64,000 nucleotides of DNA, taken from positions 1,623,501 through 1,687,500 of the forward strand of contig JAUTXW010000556.1 of NCBI GenBank assembly GCA_030620095.1, given 5' to 3'. Numbering within the stretch: the stretch's first letter is position 1; the number at the start of each line of letters is the position of its first letter. Of the stretch, positions 50,396-63,530 are shown piece after piece. Under the pieces are notes generated by a model, which was not told the origin of the DNA, searched no databases, and was given only the letters and a program-made list of their open reading frames with translations. A program made the translations under genes and the position numbers. This stretch comes from Kuschelorhynchus macadamiae (Eukaryota > Arthropoda > Insecta > Coleoptera > Curculionidae).

Positions 50396-51052
50396 AATTA
50401 CGACATTGAAAGTTACAAGAAACTGTGAAACCTATATCTAAAAATTTTAAGCAGTTCAGAAGTTATGGGGAAAAATAATTTTTTTTGAAATGTCAATTTT
50501 TTTTTAATTACCTCAATAAGACGTACCTAGCGTATTTAAAAATGAAATTACGGGGAACATTTTTTGTTGACAGATGTCAAAAAAAATTTCAAATAAACGA
50601 CGTCCTAAAAGTTACACGGAAGTGTGAAAACCGTATATAACCGTAAGTATTCCAGAAGTTACAGGAACAAAATGAATTTTTTAGAGCTGTCACAATACTT
50701 TTTCAAAATAAATTAGTCCCCTAAAAGTTATATCGAGTTTTGAAAACCGTATTTAAAAATTTAAGCAGTTTAAAAATGAAGAAAAAAAACAGTTTTTTGT
50801 GCAAACTTCACCTCGTAATTGCAACCCCTGTATATATTTCAAGATCCTTCCTATACCGTCCATTTTCTGTATTTTTTGAGTAATTTCCGGCGGCGTAACC
50901 AGTTTTCAGACCAAACTTCGTCTTTTTTATTTGAAAAAGAAAATCAGTTTTTCTCAAAAATGTCTATTTCGCGTCGTTTATAAATCGGAACCTATCGATT
51001 TTTTACCGATATGTACATTTCTTTCTTTAAATCGAATTTTCACCCACTTGCA

Positions 51053-51107
<55 letters not shown>

Positions 51108-51167
51108 GTTTGAAAATAAGACTTCAAACCCATATTATGTTGCCATTTTTCACAGTTCTACAGATGC
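50396..51167 (+). repeat. Repeat with three diverged head units and the second copy of the 435-base block
   Basis: Three diverged units share 'aagttac(a/t)..tgtgaaa(ac)c(g/c)tat..aag(c/t)a(g/t)t'. They start near 50,403, 50,598 and 50,716. The last one runs into 50,733-51,167, which is the same as the block at 46,577-47,017 apart from TA-tract length ((TA)24 at 51,055-51,102). This copy is therefore the longer, likely parental form. It has no coding capacity. Confidence 0.8.
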
Positions 51168-51544
51168 CAATTTTTAATGGTAAAACATGTATATGTAAAA
51201 TATTATGTAGGTCGCAAACTCCTAAGCAAATACGATTCAAATACCGTTTAAATGTTGGACTCAAAATTAGCTTCGACAACTGTCAAATATTTTTATTGAA
51301 AATGTCACATATTCTATCTAATATGGAAACTCCAAAATCGATATTTCAAACTTTCTAAAAGTTAGACTAAAACATTTTATCAGCCGAATGTATATTTTTT
51401 TTTCTAAATCACTATCACTCCAATAATAAAATTAATTGTTTACTTACTTTAATCTACTCAGTATCCTGTTTAAACTGTCTAGCAAAATATATAGACATGA
51501 CTACTCAACTATTGGAGAATAGGTTGAAGGGCACAAGTATACAA
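51168..51544. other. Intergenic DNA, nothing recognised
   Basis: A short open frame continues here from the repeat but has no recognisable motif. Confidence 0.35.
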
Positions 51545-51850
51545 AAAATGCATCGACAGCCTTACACAAACACGAAAAAACAGAAAAACATGAATTTGAT
51601 TACGCCAGTACCAAAATATTAGAGATCTTTAGCTCTTTTAATGAACATATTCAATTTACATGCGAGGAGACGAACAACAGAATCAACTTCCTCGGCAGGT
51701 TGGTTATTCGTACCAATGCCAACATTCTACAAACACAATAGTACTGAAAGCCTTACTGTTCTAATAGGTTATTAGCTACCACTCTTACCACCCGTTGTGC
51801 ATAAAAACTAACCTCATTATGGACATGAAGACTCGAGCTATGAAAGGGGT
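51545..51850 (+). pseudogene. Penelope-like element 3, reverse-transcriptase tail fragment
   Basis: The frame at 51,557-51,740 reads ALHKHEKTEKHEFDYASTKI, then FNEHIQFTCEETNNRINFL and RTNANILQTQ, matching the region just after the YxDD motif in PLE proteins. After stop codons in the position of the usual YRKP motif, KPYCSNRLLATT continues to about 51,810. It is a different PLE subfamily from copies 1 and 2. The rest of the element, including the nuclease, is not present here. Confidence 0.7.
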
Positions 51851-52289
51851 AAATTTTCTTACCTTTACCTTTCGTTTCGTATAACTTTTTACAACAAAGA
51901 ACCGCACAGAAATTTGTATTTGGTTCTCTTCTGTTTTTACACAATATGTCTTCTGCTCCAAGTAAGTCGCATCTAAAGCGATTTAGATGCATTATAGTAC
52001 TTACAGACGACGACGCCGTTGGCCTATTTTCCTCATTAACTTTCAAAGTCGAACGACATGACACCTTGTTTGTTCGGGTACTTCGTTTTAATACTGATAC
52101 CCTCCAAGAAAACTGCCTGACGAGCCTTGCCGGGGCAGATACCACAGTAGCAGATGATTGCTTGGCCCTTAAGCAAACATAACGTCATGTTTTGGTCGTT
52201 TCTCGATACAATGGTGAAGGAGTAAATTTCCTTACCTTTAGTTCTTTCGTTTCGTATAATTTTTTAGGACCAAGTACCGCACAGAAATT
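51843..52289. repeat. ~75-base direct repeats flanking an unassigned ~285-base segment
   Basis: 51,843-51,922 and 52,205-52,289 share 'cttacctttac/agt', 'ctttcgtttcgtataa' and 'accgcacagaaatt'. The segment between them (51,923-52,204) is GC-richer and open in both orientations for 78 and over 90 codons, without a recognisable family. It may be part of the adjacent PLE or an inserted sequence. Confidence 0.6.
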
Positions 52290-52301
52290 GATATTTCTCT
52301 T

Positions 52302-53459
<1,158 letters not shown>

Positions 53460-53890
53460 GATGTTGCATATCGAACGAACAAACTTAAAGAGTAGAAGAA
53501 TATTTATATATGTAATACAAAAGGTTGAGAAGTTTTAAAAAATATAAACGTCAGAGGTGAATTGTTCAGTTCTAGCTGATCGTTTAACAAACAATTTGAA
53601 CGTTTGAGCTTATTTATTTCTAGAAACTGCGGTATATGCGATTTATGACCCTTATTTTCTTTGTGTAAAATTTTAAAATATTTATTAAAGGTATCAATTA
53701 AGTGGTTTGCATAACTGGATTTGGCATTTCTCTTGATGAAACATTGTAAATGTGCTCGCCCAATTTTTTAGCAAAATATCAGCCTGTTTGACTTATATAC
53801 GTTTTGCCACAATCCTTATAATTTGGTTGGTATACACCTGATTGTTCAGCGGATTTTGTTTTATTATTTTTAATGTACTTAAAAAATTTG

Positions 53891-53894
<4 letters not shown>
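53460..53894 (-). pseudogene. Penelope-like element 4, GIY-YIG region
   Basis: On the minus strand GVYQPNYKDCGKTYISQTG (about 53,842-53,782) is the GIY-YIG nuclease motif with the Cys residues typical of PLEs. It is followed by YFAKKLGEHI. An open frame then runs from about 53,700 to 53,480 (HKENKGHKSHIPQFLEINKL; LLNDQLELNNSPLTFIF). The end carries 'cgaagaagctattgtgtg', typical of PLE 3' ends. The RT part is not adjacent: a (TA)n run and a CR1-like relic lie on its 5' side. Confidence 0.8.

Positions 53895-53937
<43 letters not shown>
53895..53937. repeat. (TA)n microsatellite
   Basis: A TA run at the junction between PLE 4 and a CR1-like relic. Confidence 0.93.
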
Positions 53938-53939
<2 letters not shown>

Positions 53940-54535
53940 AATATCTTTCTTAGCTAAAGAATGGATTTTTGTCTGATCAGAATATTTATTGTCGGATAAT
54001 ATAATCTGATAACTGTTAAATATGACTTGATAAGAATGTACGATTCTCTTTCAAAGCCGTAATATTTTAACTTTGATATGTTAAGTTTATGACTTATTGT
54101 ATCAAATGCTTTTGAAAAGTCTAGAAGTATTAATAAACCATTCCTTTATCATGTCCGTAACATTAGTTTATGCCACAATATTACCAAAATCCTTTTTGAA
54201 ACCACACTATGAATTAGATTTATTTCATACTAAAGAATTTTCTCAAAAAGTTTTGAAAGCTTGGGAAGAGGGCTTATTATAAGGAGGTCATTAATAATAT
54301 ACATGTCTATAAAAGGACTATAATATTTAAGCATTAAAGGTGAAATCCTGTCAAAGCCATTAACATTTGTCTTTATGCTATTCAGATTTATTTATGTCTG
54401 TTATTTCTGCCAACAGAAAATAATTAAATACGTTACTATCATAATATTGAATCCTACTATCACAATTTGGTATGTTTTGAAAAAAAGTTGCCAAATAATT
54501 ATTTATATTATTGACTTAAGATAAAATTTTAAGCA
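53940..54535 (-). pseudogene. CR1/Jockey-like non-LTR reverse-transcriptase fragment
   Basis: The minus-strand order is ATFFQNIPNCDSRIQYYDSN and FLLAEITDIN (54,510-54,390), GFDRISPLMLKYYSPFIDMY (about 54,358-54,299), a shortened LPKLSKLFEKIL (about 54,265-54,230), then LLDFSKAFDTISHKLNISKL (motif A; 54,130-54,070) and YYGFERESYILIKSYLT to about 54,000. Internal deletions remove part of the fingers region, and stops break the frame. It belongs to the same broad group as the element at 42.9 kb. It is cut at its 3' side by the (TA)n run. Confidence 0.78.
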
Positions 54536-54646
54536 GTTTATCATATTTATTTGAGCATACATTGAAAGTTTGTGTGCCCCTCGCACAAACTTCACTTAAA
54601 GTACAAGGGAGATAATAATAATATTTGTTCGCGAGTCCCTTTTACG

Positions 54647-54970
54647 ATGCCATCTTATCGTGTGAGATACACAAATAAGTACAAGAGCTTGCATGTCTTT
54701 AAAGATCACTTCGATAATGTTGTTGATAGATTAGGGACGTTAGCTGAGAAGGATTATACAGTAACAACAAAAATTAATATTGGTGCCATTTATTGTGTTA
54801 GTAATGTAAATTGCTCCTGTGTTCGCTGTACTGGAACTCATAGCAAATATAGAAAATACTTGACATACGCAAAGTACGGTGCCGAATGGTACAACTGGTC
54901 TTTTAAAAAAACAGGTTTATATAACTGCTATATGCATTGCTGGCCGACAAAAGTAAGAAGCGGGCCTTAA
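54647..54970 (+). CDS. Unassigned intact 107-residue cysteine-containing protein frame
   Basis: An intact frame starts at ATG 54,647; it stays open upstream to 54,572 without another ATG. It reads PSYRVRYTNKYKSLHVFKDH, then CVSNVNCSCVRCTGTHSKYR with a C-x-C-x-x-C cluster, and ends HCWPTKVRSGP. The composition is balanced and clearly less AT-biased than the flanks, and no stop interrupts it. Near the end 'gacaaaagtaagaagc' (54,946-54,961) looks like a splice donor (AAAA|GTAAGA), so it might be a first coding exon. No signal peptide or membrane segment is seen. I do not recognise the family. It lies upstream of a divergent CR1-like relic. Confidence 0.4.
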   Translation: MPSYRVRYTNKYKSLHVFKDHFDNVVDRLGTLAEKDYTVTTKINIGAIYCVSNVNCSCVRCTGTHSKYRKYLTYAKYGAEWYNWSFKKTGLYNCYMHCWPTKVRSGP

Positions 54971-56834
54971 GCAGAAAATATGTTCGAGTTTTTTAAAAGA
55001 AATTGTGGTTGAAAATCTGAAATAAGATCCAGGAATGGACATATGTTCTTGATGTTTTAAAAAGAGGGAATTGTTTTTCTCGACTATTAGCAGTGTGCCA
55101 CTAGTACTACTCTCACAGATCTGCACAATAATCACTGTACAGCGTTTATCTAGCTCCTTCTCCCGAATTAAAAGCTCGACCTCAACATGTAAATATTAAT
55201 GTGTGACTGATTTCTACATAAAAATCTTACAATCTTCTTTCTGCCCTCAAAATAAAGCAGAGCCATTTAAAATGCCATATTACATATTTATAAATAGTTT
55301 AATTGATTTGTATCGAGAAAATAAAAAAAAATAAAATCTCAAAAACAAAACTCTTTTATATCAGGAGTTTTCAGTATGTCTATTTGTTTACGGCACATAG
55401 AACCAAAGACTGATTATATTTCGAATAGAAAGTAGAAGAATCGTACAATTTCAAAAAGTGTCGCTATTTTATGGTAATATTAGCAGGCGCCCAACAATAT
55501 TTTGCTTTGTGTTACAATTTCAAAAAGTGTCGCTATTTTATGGTAATATTAGCAGGCACCCAACAATATTTTGCTTTGTGTTACCAGTAGGTTGCTTTAA
55601 ATCTACTTGTTTTGAAATACAATACAAAAATTATTCTTTAAAGAAACAAAAAGAATTGCTGGAGAATAGCGTAAAACCGATCTACAGGGTCTTTATTCTT
55701 ATTTTCTTTTTTTTTTAGTTACATATTTAAGTGATACGTCAACCTGAGGGTATTTTCGAGTTATTTAAAAATGTCTACAAAGTTACAAAAGCTTTTTGGA
55801 TGGACATTTTGACGTTTATAAACTTACTTCTGTTAAATATTTTTTATCTCACCCTGTACATCCAATTCTGTAAATTCATTTAAAAGAAAGAAATTTGAAA
55901 AAGCTTCAATTTGTCTTATTCCTCAAGTTTAAAAAAAAATGAAAAAACTGTTTTGGCACAAAATATCCTTATATTTAATTAATTTGAATATAATTTTGTA
56001 TAGACTTATTATTTTAGTATAAAAATAATGCAGACATATTTTCTGTTCATTTAGATGATTGAATGATATATAATAAAATTTTATTTTATTTTTCGCGGAC
56101 ACCAAAAATTCAAAATAACGCCTAAAAAACTACTTGAAAAAAATCATACCGCTATACCTAAAGGAGGCCGAAGGGTAGTGTGCCTCCCGTAGCTACGCCA
56201 CTAGATAGTGATAAAAATTATAAAAATAGTTTTAATTATCGCGGCGCGAATATTCTGACTACAAGTTTATAGCAAATTGTAGTTACTGTCGAGCTACTTC
56301 AAATTATTGTGTACAGACTAGACCAAAAATATTTTTTGGAAGAAAATAATGACGGTTATAAATTTAGTTTTATTGAATAATATTTTACCTCACTCTGTAA
56401 ATAAAATGTAATTGATATTTTAGAAATATATTTAAATTGCAGATATTACAACTATGTCTATTTTTCTTCCTTTGTCGAGAAAAGAAAACTGAATTTTTAT
56501 ACTATACTTCGGACTTTTAACAAACATTAACATAATTTTCGTAAAGACTCTTTATAACACAAGTAAATGAACTAACAAAAAAAAATAGGTACAGTAAATT
56601 AACATCATTAAAGATTACACATTTTGGTAATACTAGGTGACATGTCGATAACACTAATAACATAGTTACCACTAATCAAAATCTTGGCACAACTACCCTA
56701 ACCTAAATAATACTAAAAAGTTATTATTTTGTTACAAAGAAAAAACATCAAATAAATAATCAATCTTCGATTTTTTAGAAAATTATTTGGCTATTAGTGT
56801 CTATACACAGATTGCTTAAAAGCGCATTACGTTT
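54971..56834. other. Intergenic DNA with a 69-base tandem duplication and repeated segments
   Basis: Besides the tandem duplication at 55,445-55,582, two diverged segments (55,785-55,865 and 56,330-56,410) share 'tttttgga..gacg(t/g)ttataaa' and end 'tcac(c/t)ctgta', belonging to the dispersed ACCCTGTA family. No gene is found. Confidence 0.45.
55445..55582. repeat. Two-copy tandem repeat, 69-base unit
   Basis: 55,445-55,513 and 55,514-55,582 differ at one base ('aggcgccc' against 'aggcaccc'). A unit of 69 bases keeps any reading frame, but no real gene is evident. Confidence 0.93.
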
Positions 56835-59525
56835 GTTTAGATGTTTAGATGTTTATTTGGATACATTCAATTACAATATTTTAAAATTATACAAACAATA
56901 TAATTACAGTAGTTTATACCTACTAAACAATCAATTCAAATATATAATATATACACACCTATAATACACATACATATTTATCCTAAATAAACATAGTAAT
57001 ACCTACAGGAGCGTTTACACTGTATGTATATTGCTAACATATTAGAATCAAAGAACATACTGGACATACATAAATACTAAAAAGAAAAATAAAAGACACA
57101 AAATTGCAACGCTATTGACATACGAGAGACAATATAATATCAGTTTTTCACATCGACAAAATTATGTATGGCGTCTCTCTCACTTGACGCAATAAATTGC
57201 TTTATCTGCTTCTTAAATATATACTTCAGATTTTGGCCAGTTATTAATTTTTTTAAGTTGCAGGTAACAAGTTATACATCCTGGGAGACAAATAAAGGAA
57301 GCTTCTTTGACCTATAGTTTTTTTAGCAATATATGTTTTAGAATAACTTTGTGTTCTTTGTCGAGTGTTATGCGGATGGTCTAATGTTGTTAAGATATTA
57401 TGGTTTTTATTTAGGAAAATACATATTTTTAGAAATAACATCTGTGTGATGTTAAGGACCTTAGCATCGTGAAACAATAAATGAGAAGCATATAACCTTG
57501 TTTTTTTAAAGATAATTTTTAAAATTGCTTTCTGCACAACTTCCAGGTTTTTTATATAATTAGCATTAACTCCGCTAACAGTCCATAACAGAGTCTAGAC
57601 TCAACAAAAGTGTAATATAAAGTTTCTAATAACAACATGTCGAGCATTGCAGTGAAGTATTTAAATTTGAAAATAAGCGTTCTTAAAGTATTTTTTACGT
57701 TGTTTACATGGCTATCCGATCGTAAATGCGAATCTATGGTGATTCCCAAATATTTTATTTATGGAGTTGCTAGGATAGTAATAGTTTGATTATTGTAGTT
57801 AACGTTTATCGAATTAAATCGGCATGTAATTTTTGTAGGAGGTAAAAAACATGCATTTAGTCTTCTCATAATTCACCGTTAGTACTTTGTGCGAAAACCA
57901 GTTAAATACTTTCTTCAGGTCTACTTGAACTTTTTGTTTAAGTAATTCCCAATCTCGATCAGCATAGCACAGAACGGTATCATCTACAAAACTTATGATT
58001 TCATTCATTCTATTGATCTTTAAATCGAAAAGGCTGTTCAAATATATTGAAAACAAGACTGGACCCAGTACAGTACCTTGAGGCACTCTGTATGAAACTA
58101 TCCTCTCAGAACTAAGTATATTATCAACTTGAACGGATTGCTTCCTACCGGACAAATAATTTCGAAACAATTCCGACTGACCACCTCGCACCCCAAGGCT
58201 TCTAGAAGTAGAACGTGATCCACTGTATCGAACGCCTTAGATAGGTCGAGAAAAATGCAGATAGTCGGTAGTCTGTTATCCACGGACCTGTAGATTTTAG
58301 AAATCAATTCATTTATTGCCTCTTGTGTACCGATTTTCGTCCTAAAGCCAAATTGGCGTTCTGATTATAATTTGTATTTTTCTAGATACGCGCTTAATCG
58401 ATTTTTTATTATTTTTTCAAAAACTTTAGCTAGAGATGTAATAAGCGATATTGGCCGGTAGTTTTCGGTAATTAGTTTGTCACCCTTTTTAAATAAAGGT
58501 TTTACTATAGTAAAAATGCCATTAGGAACTATCCCAGTATTTATTATTTTGCTGACTACAAAAGAAAGCTGCGTAGAAATTTCAACTCTAATTTCTTTTA
58601 GCGCCTCCGAGGATATTAGATAATATCCAGGAGCTTTGTTAGGCTTTAAGGAGAGTATTGTTTTTTCAATTTCTTCGAGACCAGTTTCTTGCAAATAGAA
58701 AGAATTTAAAGTTTGGCTCTTTCGTTCTATTCCAAACTCTGGAGGTGATACGTTTTTTGCAAGCTTACTTCCCACCTTTATAAAGTAGTTATTAAATATA
58801 TTTGCACATTCCTGTGGATTTTCAACAGGTGTTCCCCTTTCATCTTTGATCTGATTTATTGTTGATAGATCTGTTCTTTTGGAAATAGTTTTAATCGTAT
58901 TCCATAGCTTTTTTGGGTCATTTTTGTTTTCGTCTATTTTATTACGAAGAAACCATATTTTGGTTTCCTTTATTAGTCTGTTTAGCGAATTTTTGTAACG
59001 TATATATTCATTTCTATAGAGAACCGGACTTTGTTTAAATTTCTTATATAATTTATTTTTAGTTTTGATGGACTTTAATATCCCGTTTGTTATCCAGCAT
59101 TTACGCGGTTGATCTGATTTTTTTTATTTTGACGCTTCGGGTGATGTTAATTATTATTTCTTCAAGAGTGGTAAGAAAGTATGTAGTGATTTCTTGTATA
59201 TCGTTTAGTCTGTAGAAATATTCCCAATTATGTAATTTTATCTCACTTCTTATATTTTGGTAGTTACAATATTTTTTATCTTTTATTGTTTTTTGAGAGT
59301 GTACAAAATTGATTGCGTTATTGGAAACATTGAGCACTGGAGTATAATGGTCAGTAATATCATTTTTAATTACTGCAGAGGAAAAAGTTTTTCCTATATT
59401 TAATTTACATTTTGCAAAGAAATGGTCTAGACAGCTATATGATTCGTTTTGAACTCTAGTGTTGCAGTTTATTAATGATATATAGTTAAACTCGCTCATT
59501 AGATTTAAATAATTGAATATTCTAC
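56835..59525 (-). pseudogene. Best-preserved non-LTR retrotransposon (Jockey/CR1 group), 5'-truncated
   Basis: The minus-strand endonuclease C-terminus shows NLMSEFNYISLIN, SYSCLDHFFAKC and NDITDHYTPVLNV (59,499-59,101). The frame is interrupted by an indel in a poly-A run near 59,125 but continues at once with PRKCWITNGILKSIKT and stays open through the linker. The reverse transcriptase runs KPNKAPGYYLISSEALKEI, NYRPISLITSLAKVFEKII, ICIFLDLSKAFDTVDHVLLL (58,270-58,205), SYRVPQGTVLGPVLFSIYLN and EIISFVDDTVLCY (motif C at 57,990-57,976, both Asp present). The C-terminal part includes LFLKICIFLNKN and RMYNLLPAT, and ends near 57,140. A 3' UTR of about 300 bases ends in an AACATCTAAACATC-type tail near 56,840-56,860. 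Only a few frame breaks occur, suggesting a comparatively recent insertion. Confidence 0.9.
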
Positions 59526-59800
59526 AGTTAGTAATTAAAATAATTAATATATTGCGGCTGTGATTTGTAAAAAGCTGCTTTTAGATAGCCCCGTAAAAAG
59601 AAATCCAAGAAACTAAGGTCTGGATGGTTTTCAAGAACAGTGTTTAAATTAACCAAATATTTGTTCTGCCACATAATGGAACATCTTCCATCTTGATAGA
59701 TGATTTTCCACAAACCAAGTCCTCTTCTGTTAAATTGTTGTCGAAAAAAAATGCGTTTCTATTAGTCAACCACCACGTATTCTTGCCCTTACATTAATTT
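59526..59800 (-). pseudogene. Mariner-like transposase C-terminal relic
   Basis: On the minus strand HPDLSFLDFFLRGYLKAAFY (about 59,635-59,575) matches the SPDLxPLDFFLWGYLK motif containing the third catalytic Asp of mariner-type transposases. Upstream sequence is degenerate. The relic touches the truncated 5' end of the non-LTR element, so the retrotransposon probably inserted into or beside an old mariner copy. It is not the continuation of the relic at 1-590. Confidence 0.6.
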
Positions 59801-60084
59801 CTTTATCTTGTCCAAAAGGGATTTTCTTTGTTCAAAAAGTGCAAATTATATCTGTAGATACTACCATTTTAATTAAATGAACAATCATCACTTCACGGGA
59901 TATTGTAAAGAAAGTTTTTTCTTTAAGAATAACTATTTTCCGAGTAAAAATTAAGTCCTCTGTAATCTTTTGGTTTTAACACTTGTGTTAAAATTCATCA
60001 TATTTATTAGTTGCTTTACTTATAGCTCATACCAGAAAATGAGGATTTAATTTAAGTACCTTTTAAACGCTGGTTTATTACGGT
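59801..60084. other. Intergenic AT-rich DNA
   Basis: No recognised feature. Confidence 0.4.
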
Positions 60085-60500
60085 CTTGATTCTTTTTCTT
60101 CTTGGTAAGGCGGCCTGGTTGCTGTCCAGGAGCCGTCAGACCATCGCAGATCTGTTCGGAACACTGACCGGTCACTGCAGACTAAATAGGCATCTACATG
60201 TATTAAGAATAAAGGATATCCTACTCTGTCCTAACTGTAGAACAGGGGAAGAATCCTCATACCACTGAATAGAGATCTGTGATAGGTGGGGCAGACTCAG
60301 AAGGAAAACCTTCGGATCAACCGTCCTACCTAGGGTGGAGTTAGGGACCCTTGATTGGGACAAGCTGCAAGTCTTCATAAGAAGGACGGGTTGACTCGAA
60401 TGGGCAGAAGGTTATCCAGGTTAAGAGTAGGTGAACAGGGGATGGAGACAAGGACTTTTTAGACCTATTCACCAGGCTCCGGCATCCCTATCTTTACTAC
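60085..60500 (+). pseudogene. RNase H/3'-end fragment of a non-LTR retrotransposon (copy E)
   Basis: LLSRSRQTIADLFGTLTGHC and RLNRHLHVLRIKDILLCPNC (60,119-60,238) contain the zinc-knuckle-like tail, followed by GEESSYH. One frame break near 60,268 leads to CDRWGRLRRKTFGSTVL and LDWDKLQVFIRRTG, ending at a stop near 60,393. About 100 bases of GC-richer 3' UTR follow ('ccaggctccggcatccct'). The N-terminal RNase H motif is absent. Of the five solo tails it preserves the knuckle best. Confidence 0.8.
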
Positions 60501-60948
60501 TACTGCTTCTCTTCTTCGTTTAGTAAATGAACCATTCATTTGCAAATTAAGTGTTATGGCTTTAAAAGTTTCAAGATCTAGACAACGCTTGTATGGAAAC
60601 CTTTCGGAATTTAAAATATCTATCAGAAATTAAGCAGAGTTAGTCTTTACTTGGTGGATATCCATTTTAACTTAGTAAATAAAAATATTTGTTTAAATTT
60701 ACACTCAATTTATTCTAAAAACATGACAATTGTTTGGCAAACACTATAGCGTCTTCAAATGAGAAATCTTTAAAAAGAATTATTTTATATTCTTTTAAAT
60801 TTTCAAATATTTTATTAAGATTTAGAAACATTTGTTAAGTTTTAAACATCGGTTTGAACTTTAGTATTCGTAACTTTTCATTTCTTTCCATCCATTTTTT
60901 CCTTAAGTTTTGCCCCCATAATTCAAATGTTTGTGTAATGTAATGTAA

Positions 60949-61008
<60 letters not shown>

Positions 61009-61887
61009 TATTTTTATTTTTTTTTAGTGCATTCTGTAAACATTCTGTAATATTTTTATTTTGTTTAGTGCATTCTGTAAACATTTTTAGAGAACTTGGC
61101 AATACCTCTAATTTGATGTATTACTTAAATTTGTAACTAAAAAAATAAGAAAACTAGAAGTCTGGGGAGTTTTAAGCGGAGGACTCTGTATACATGGATT
61201 TAGTCAGAGTATGTTATGATGGTCTTTGAGTTACGCGAAAATCTCTCGTTGGATCCTATTATGAATACAATACAAAGTTTCAGTTCATTCAGGTCTTTTA
61301 TTTTCCATTTATTGGACGTATATTCGGTCTTTGATTGTATGAATACGATGCTATGCACAATTTACTGTTTGAATTCTAATATGAAAAACTGGTCATCACA
61401 ATAAAGCATACTTATATTGAGCGCATCCAGCAGAAAAAGCGTAGGGCTTAATCGAATTAATTAGACGATTGATTGAATATTGCATTAAATTGCCATTTAA
61501 TATAAAAAACAAGGGGTGCAGTGGTCGGACATTAAAAAGTTGTGCAGGGTGCAGCACTGGCGAAAAAAAAGTTTATAGAAGCAGCTTTCAGAGAATGAAA
61601 AAATTTCAGTAATCAAATATATGGAAGCTGCTTCTTGCTCAAAATAAAATCTTTAAACTTCAGGGTTTAGACATATATTTATGAGAGGAGATATGGCTTG
61701 TTTGATATAAACGGCGTATAAAAATAGTAAAGCCATTTTATAAAATAGTTACTGAAATGCATCGAACAGAGTATGCGCAAGAACAGAAATGGTATTTCCA
61801 TACTTGATGAATTATTTTAAAATTGAGAATGATCAAAGAAATTTAATGATAAGTTTTTATTGATTATCAAAAATATTTTCAAAATGT

Positions 61888-61924
<37 letters not shown>

Positions 61925-63530
61925 TATATACATATATATATATGCTAATGGAGCATTTTCAGAAATTTTAGCGTATCATCACCTTTAGTATGCTCGTAGA
62001 AAAAATATAGTTTCTAGCACTTGGGTAGAAATTTCCGGAAAATTTTCTGTTATTTCCAGAAATCATTGTTGATATTTTTTATAACCTTTTTGAAATCAAA
62101 AGGCAATATTTTCTTACAACTTGTCATTGCCAGGCAACAAAAAATAACTTTTGGGAAATACTTATTCTTGTAGTATAAGTAAATATTTATTCTTTACAGT
62201 TATTTGTATACTATAAAAATGACAAGTTTGAAAATTCAGTATAGCTATGTTTCCTTAGTTGCAACACAAATATTTCATATTTTTTGATATTCGAAAAAAT
62301 AATATGTATATCTCGTAGGAAAAGCCATATTTCCGAACTGCCTGTTTCGGTTTGCGCCTCGACCAGCAATCTGATAATGTTTAGCTTTTCCTACAGGGTA
62401 TACAATGTACTATTTTTCTTATTCCATGATATATTAAAAACGAAACCATTTTTTTCTGCGGTTTTGTTGCTAAAACTCCGTAGAATTGTTTAGTGAATCT
62501 GTCTGATACATGAACTTGTGCTATCAAGAGATTATGGAATTTTAGGCAAACATTCCGGAATCGAAAGCTCGAAATATAAAATGAGGGATATTTATAAATC
62601 GTCCATTTCAGTTTTTTGATATATTATGTTGGGCCCAAAAAAGAATTTATTAAGGATAATGACTACTCGCCTAAATTCCAGAAGAAACCTGCTGTCTAGT
62701 GAATACTAAATTAAAAATTCGTACATTTATTCTTCAGGTATATACCAATTTATGTTTCATTTATGGCCTGAAAACTATAAGTTGGAAATAACGGTGTTAT
62801 TTAGGAATTTGTAATATATTTTTTGAAAATACTTTTCATAATTATTTATTTTATACATATTTATCGAGTACTCGGTAGGAAATAAGTTTTGTATCCATGA
62901 ATTTTGAAAAACGAACTGACGTTGCAGATTATAAAAGAAATACATTTTGGTGCCTGTGTATTATATTTAAAGTAAAAATCATATTTAAATTGGCCAGTCG
63001 ACGTAAATACCTTGTGTATACATAAAATATATATTAAAAATGGATGTTGGGTGCAGGATCCCCGATGTAATTTTGCAAAGTCGGTACTTCTGAGAAGCAC
63101 TATTCAATGGGTTTTCTTAAGTAAGAAGGAATTAGAATTAGCCGCAGTTAAAAAATTTGCAACTAATCTTCGCTAACTACTAATCCTTTTCTTTTATTAA
63201 TAATATTTTTTCTTTTGTAAATTACTGCATGAAAATCATGAACCCAACACCTCCATGAAAGAGTTTGAATTAAAAAAGGTATCTCCTCCGTTACGTTTAA
63301 CGTTTATATGCACGCCTTTATATTTGTTGTCCTCTTAAAAACGTACCTCATCTTGGTCAGTGGGAGCTTTTTTATTTTTTAGTGCTCTAATTGGCTATTA
63401 TCAGTCTAGCGCGTTTAACCAAATATGACTATGCCATTACCTTTTTTATTCAATATGGATCCTAAACGAGGTGCATCGTGTGGTGTGTGAACTTCTATGA
63501 TCAAAAGAACATACCAATGTTTTTAATTTG
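60501..63530. other. Intergenic AT-rich DNA with two (TA)n tracts
   Basis: TA tracts lie at 60,951-61,003 and 61,890-61,943 (interrupted). A short tandem duplication of 'tttagtgcattctgtaaaca' lies at about 61,022-61,084. 62,117-62,130 ('attgccaggcaaca') is a small palindrome resembling an X-box half pair. A frame at 61,216-61,404 faintly recalls a non-LTR C-terminal region but is not convincing. No gene is found. Confidence 0.4.

Noticed and set aside
61216..61404. 62-codon frame as a non-LTR C-terminus
   Set aside because: The similarity is only in general pattern; no conserved block could be pointed to, so it was not called.
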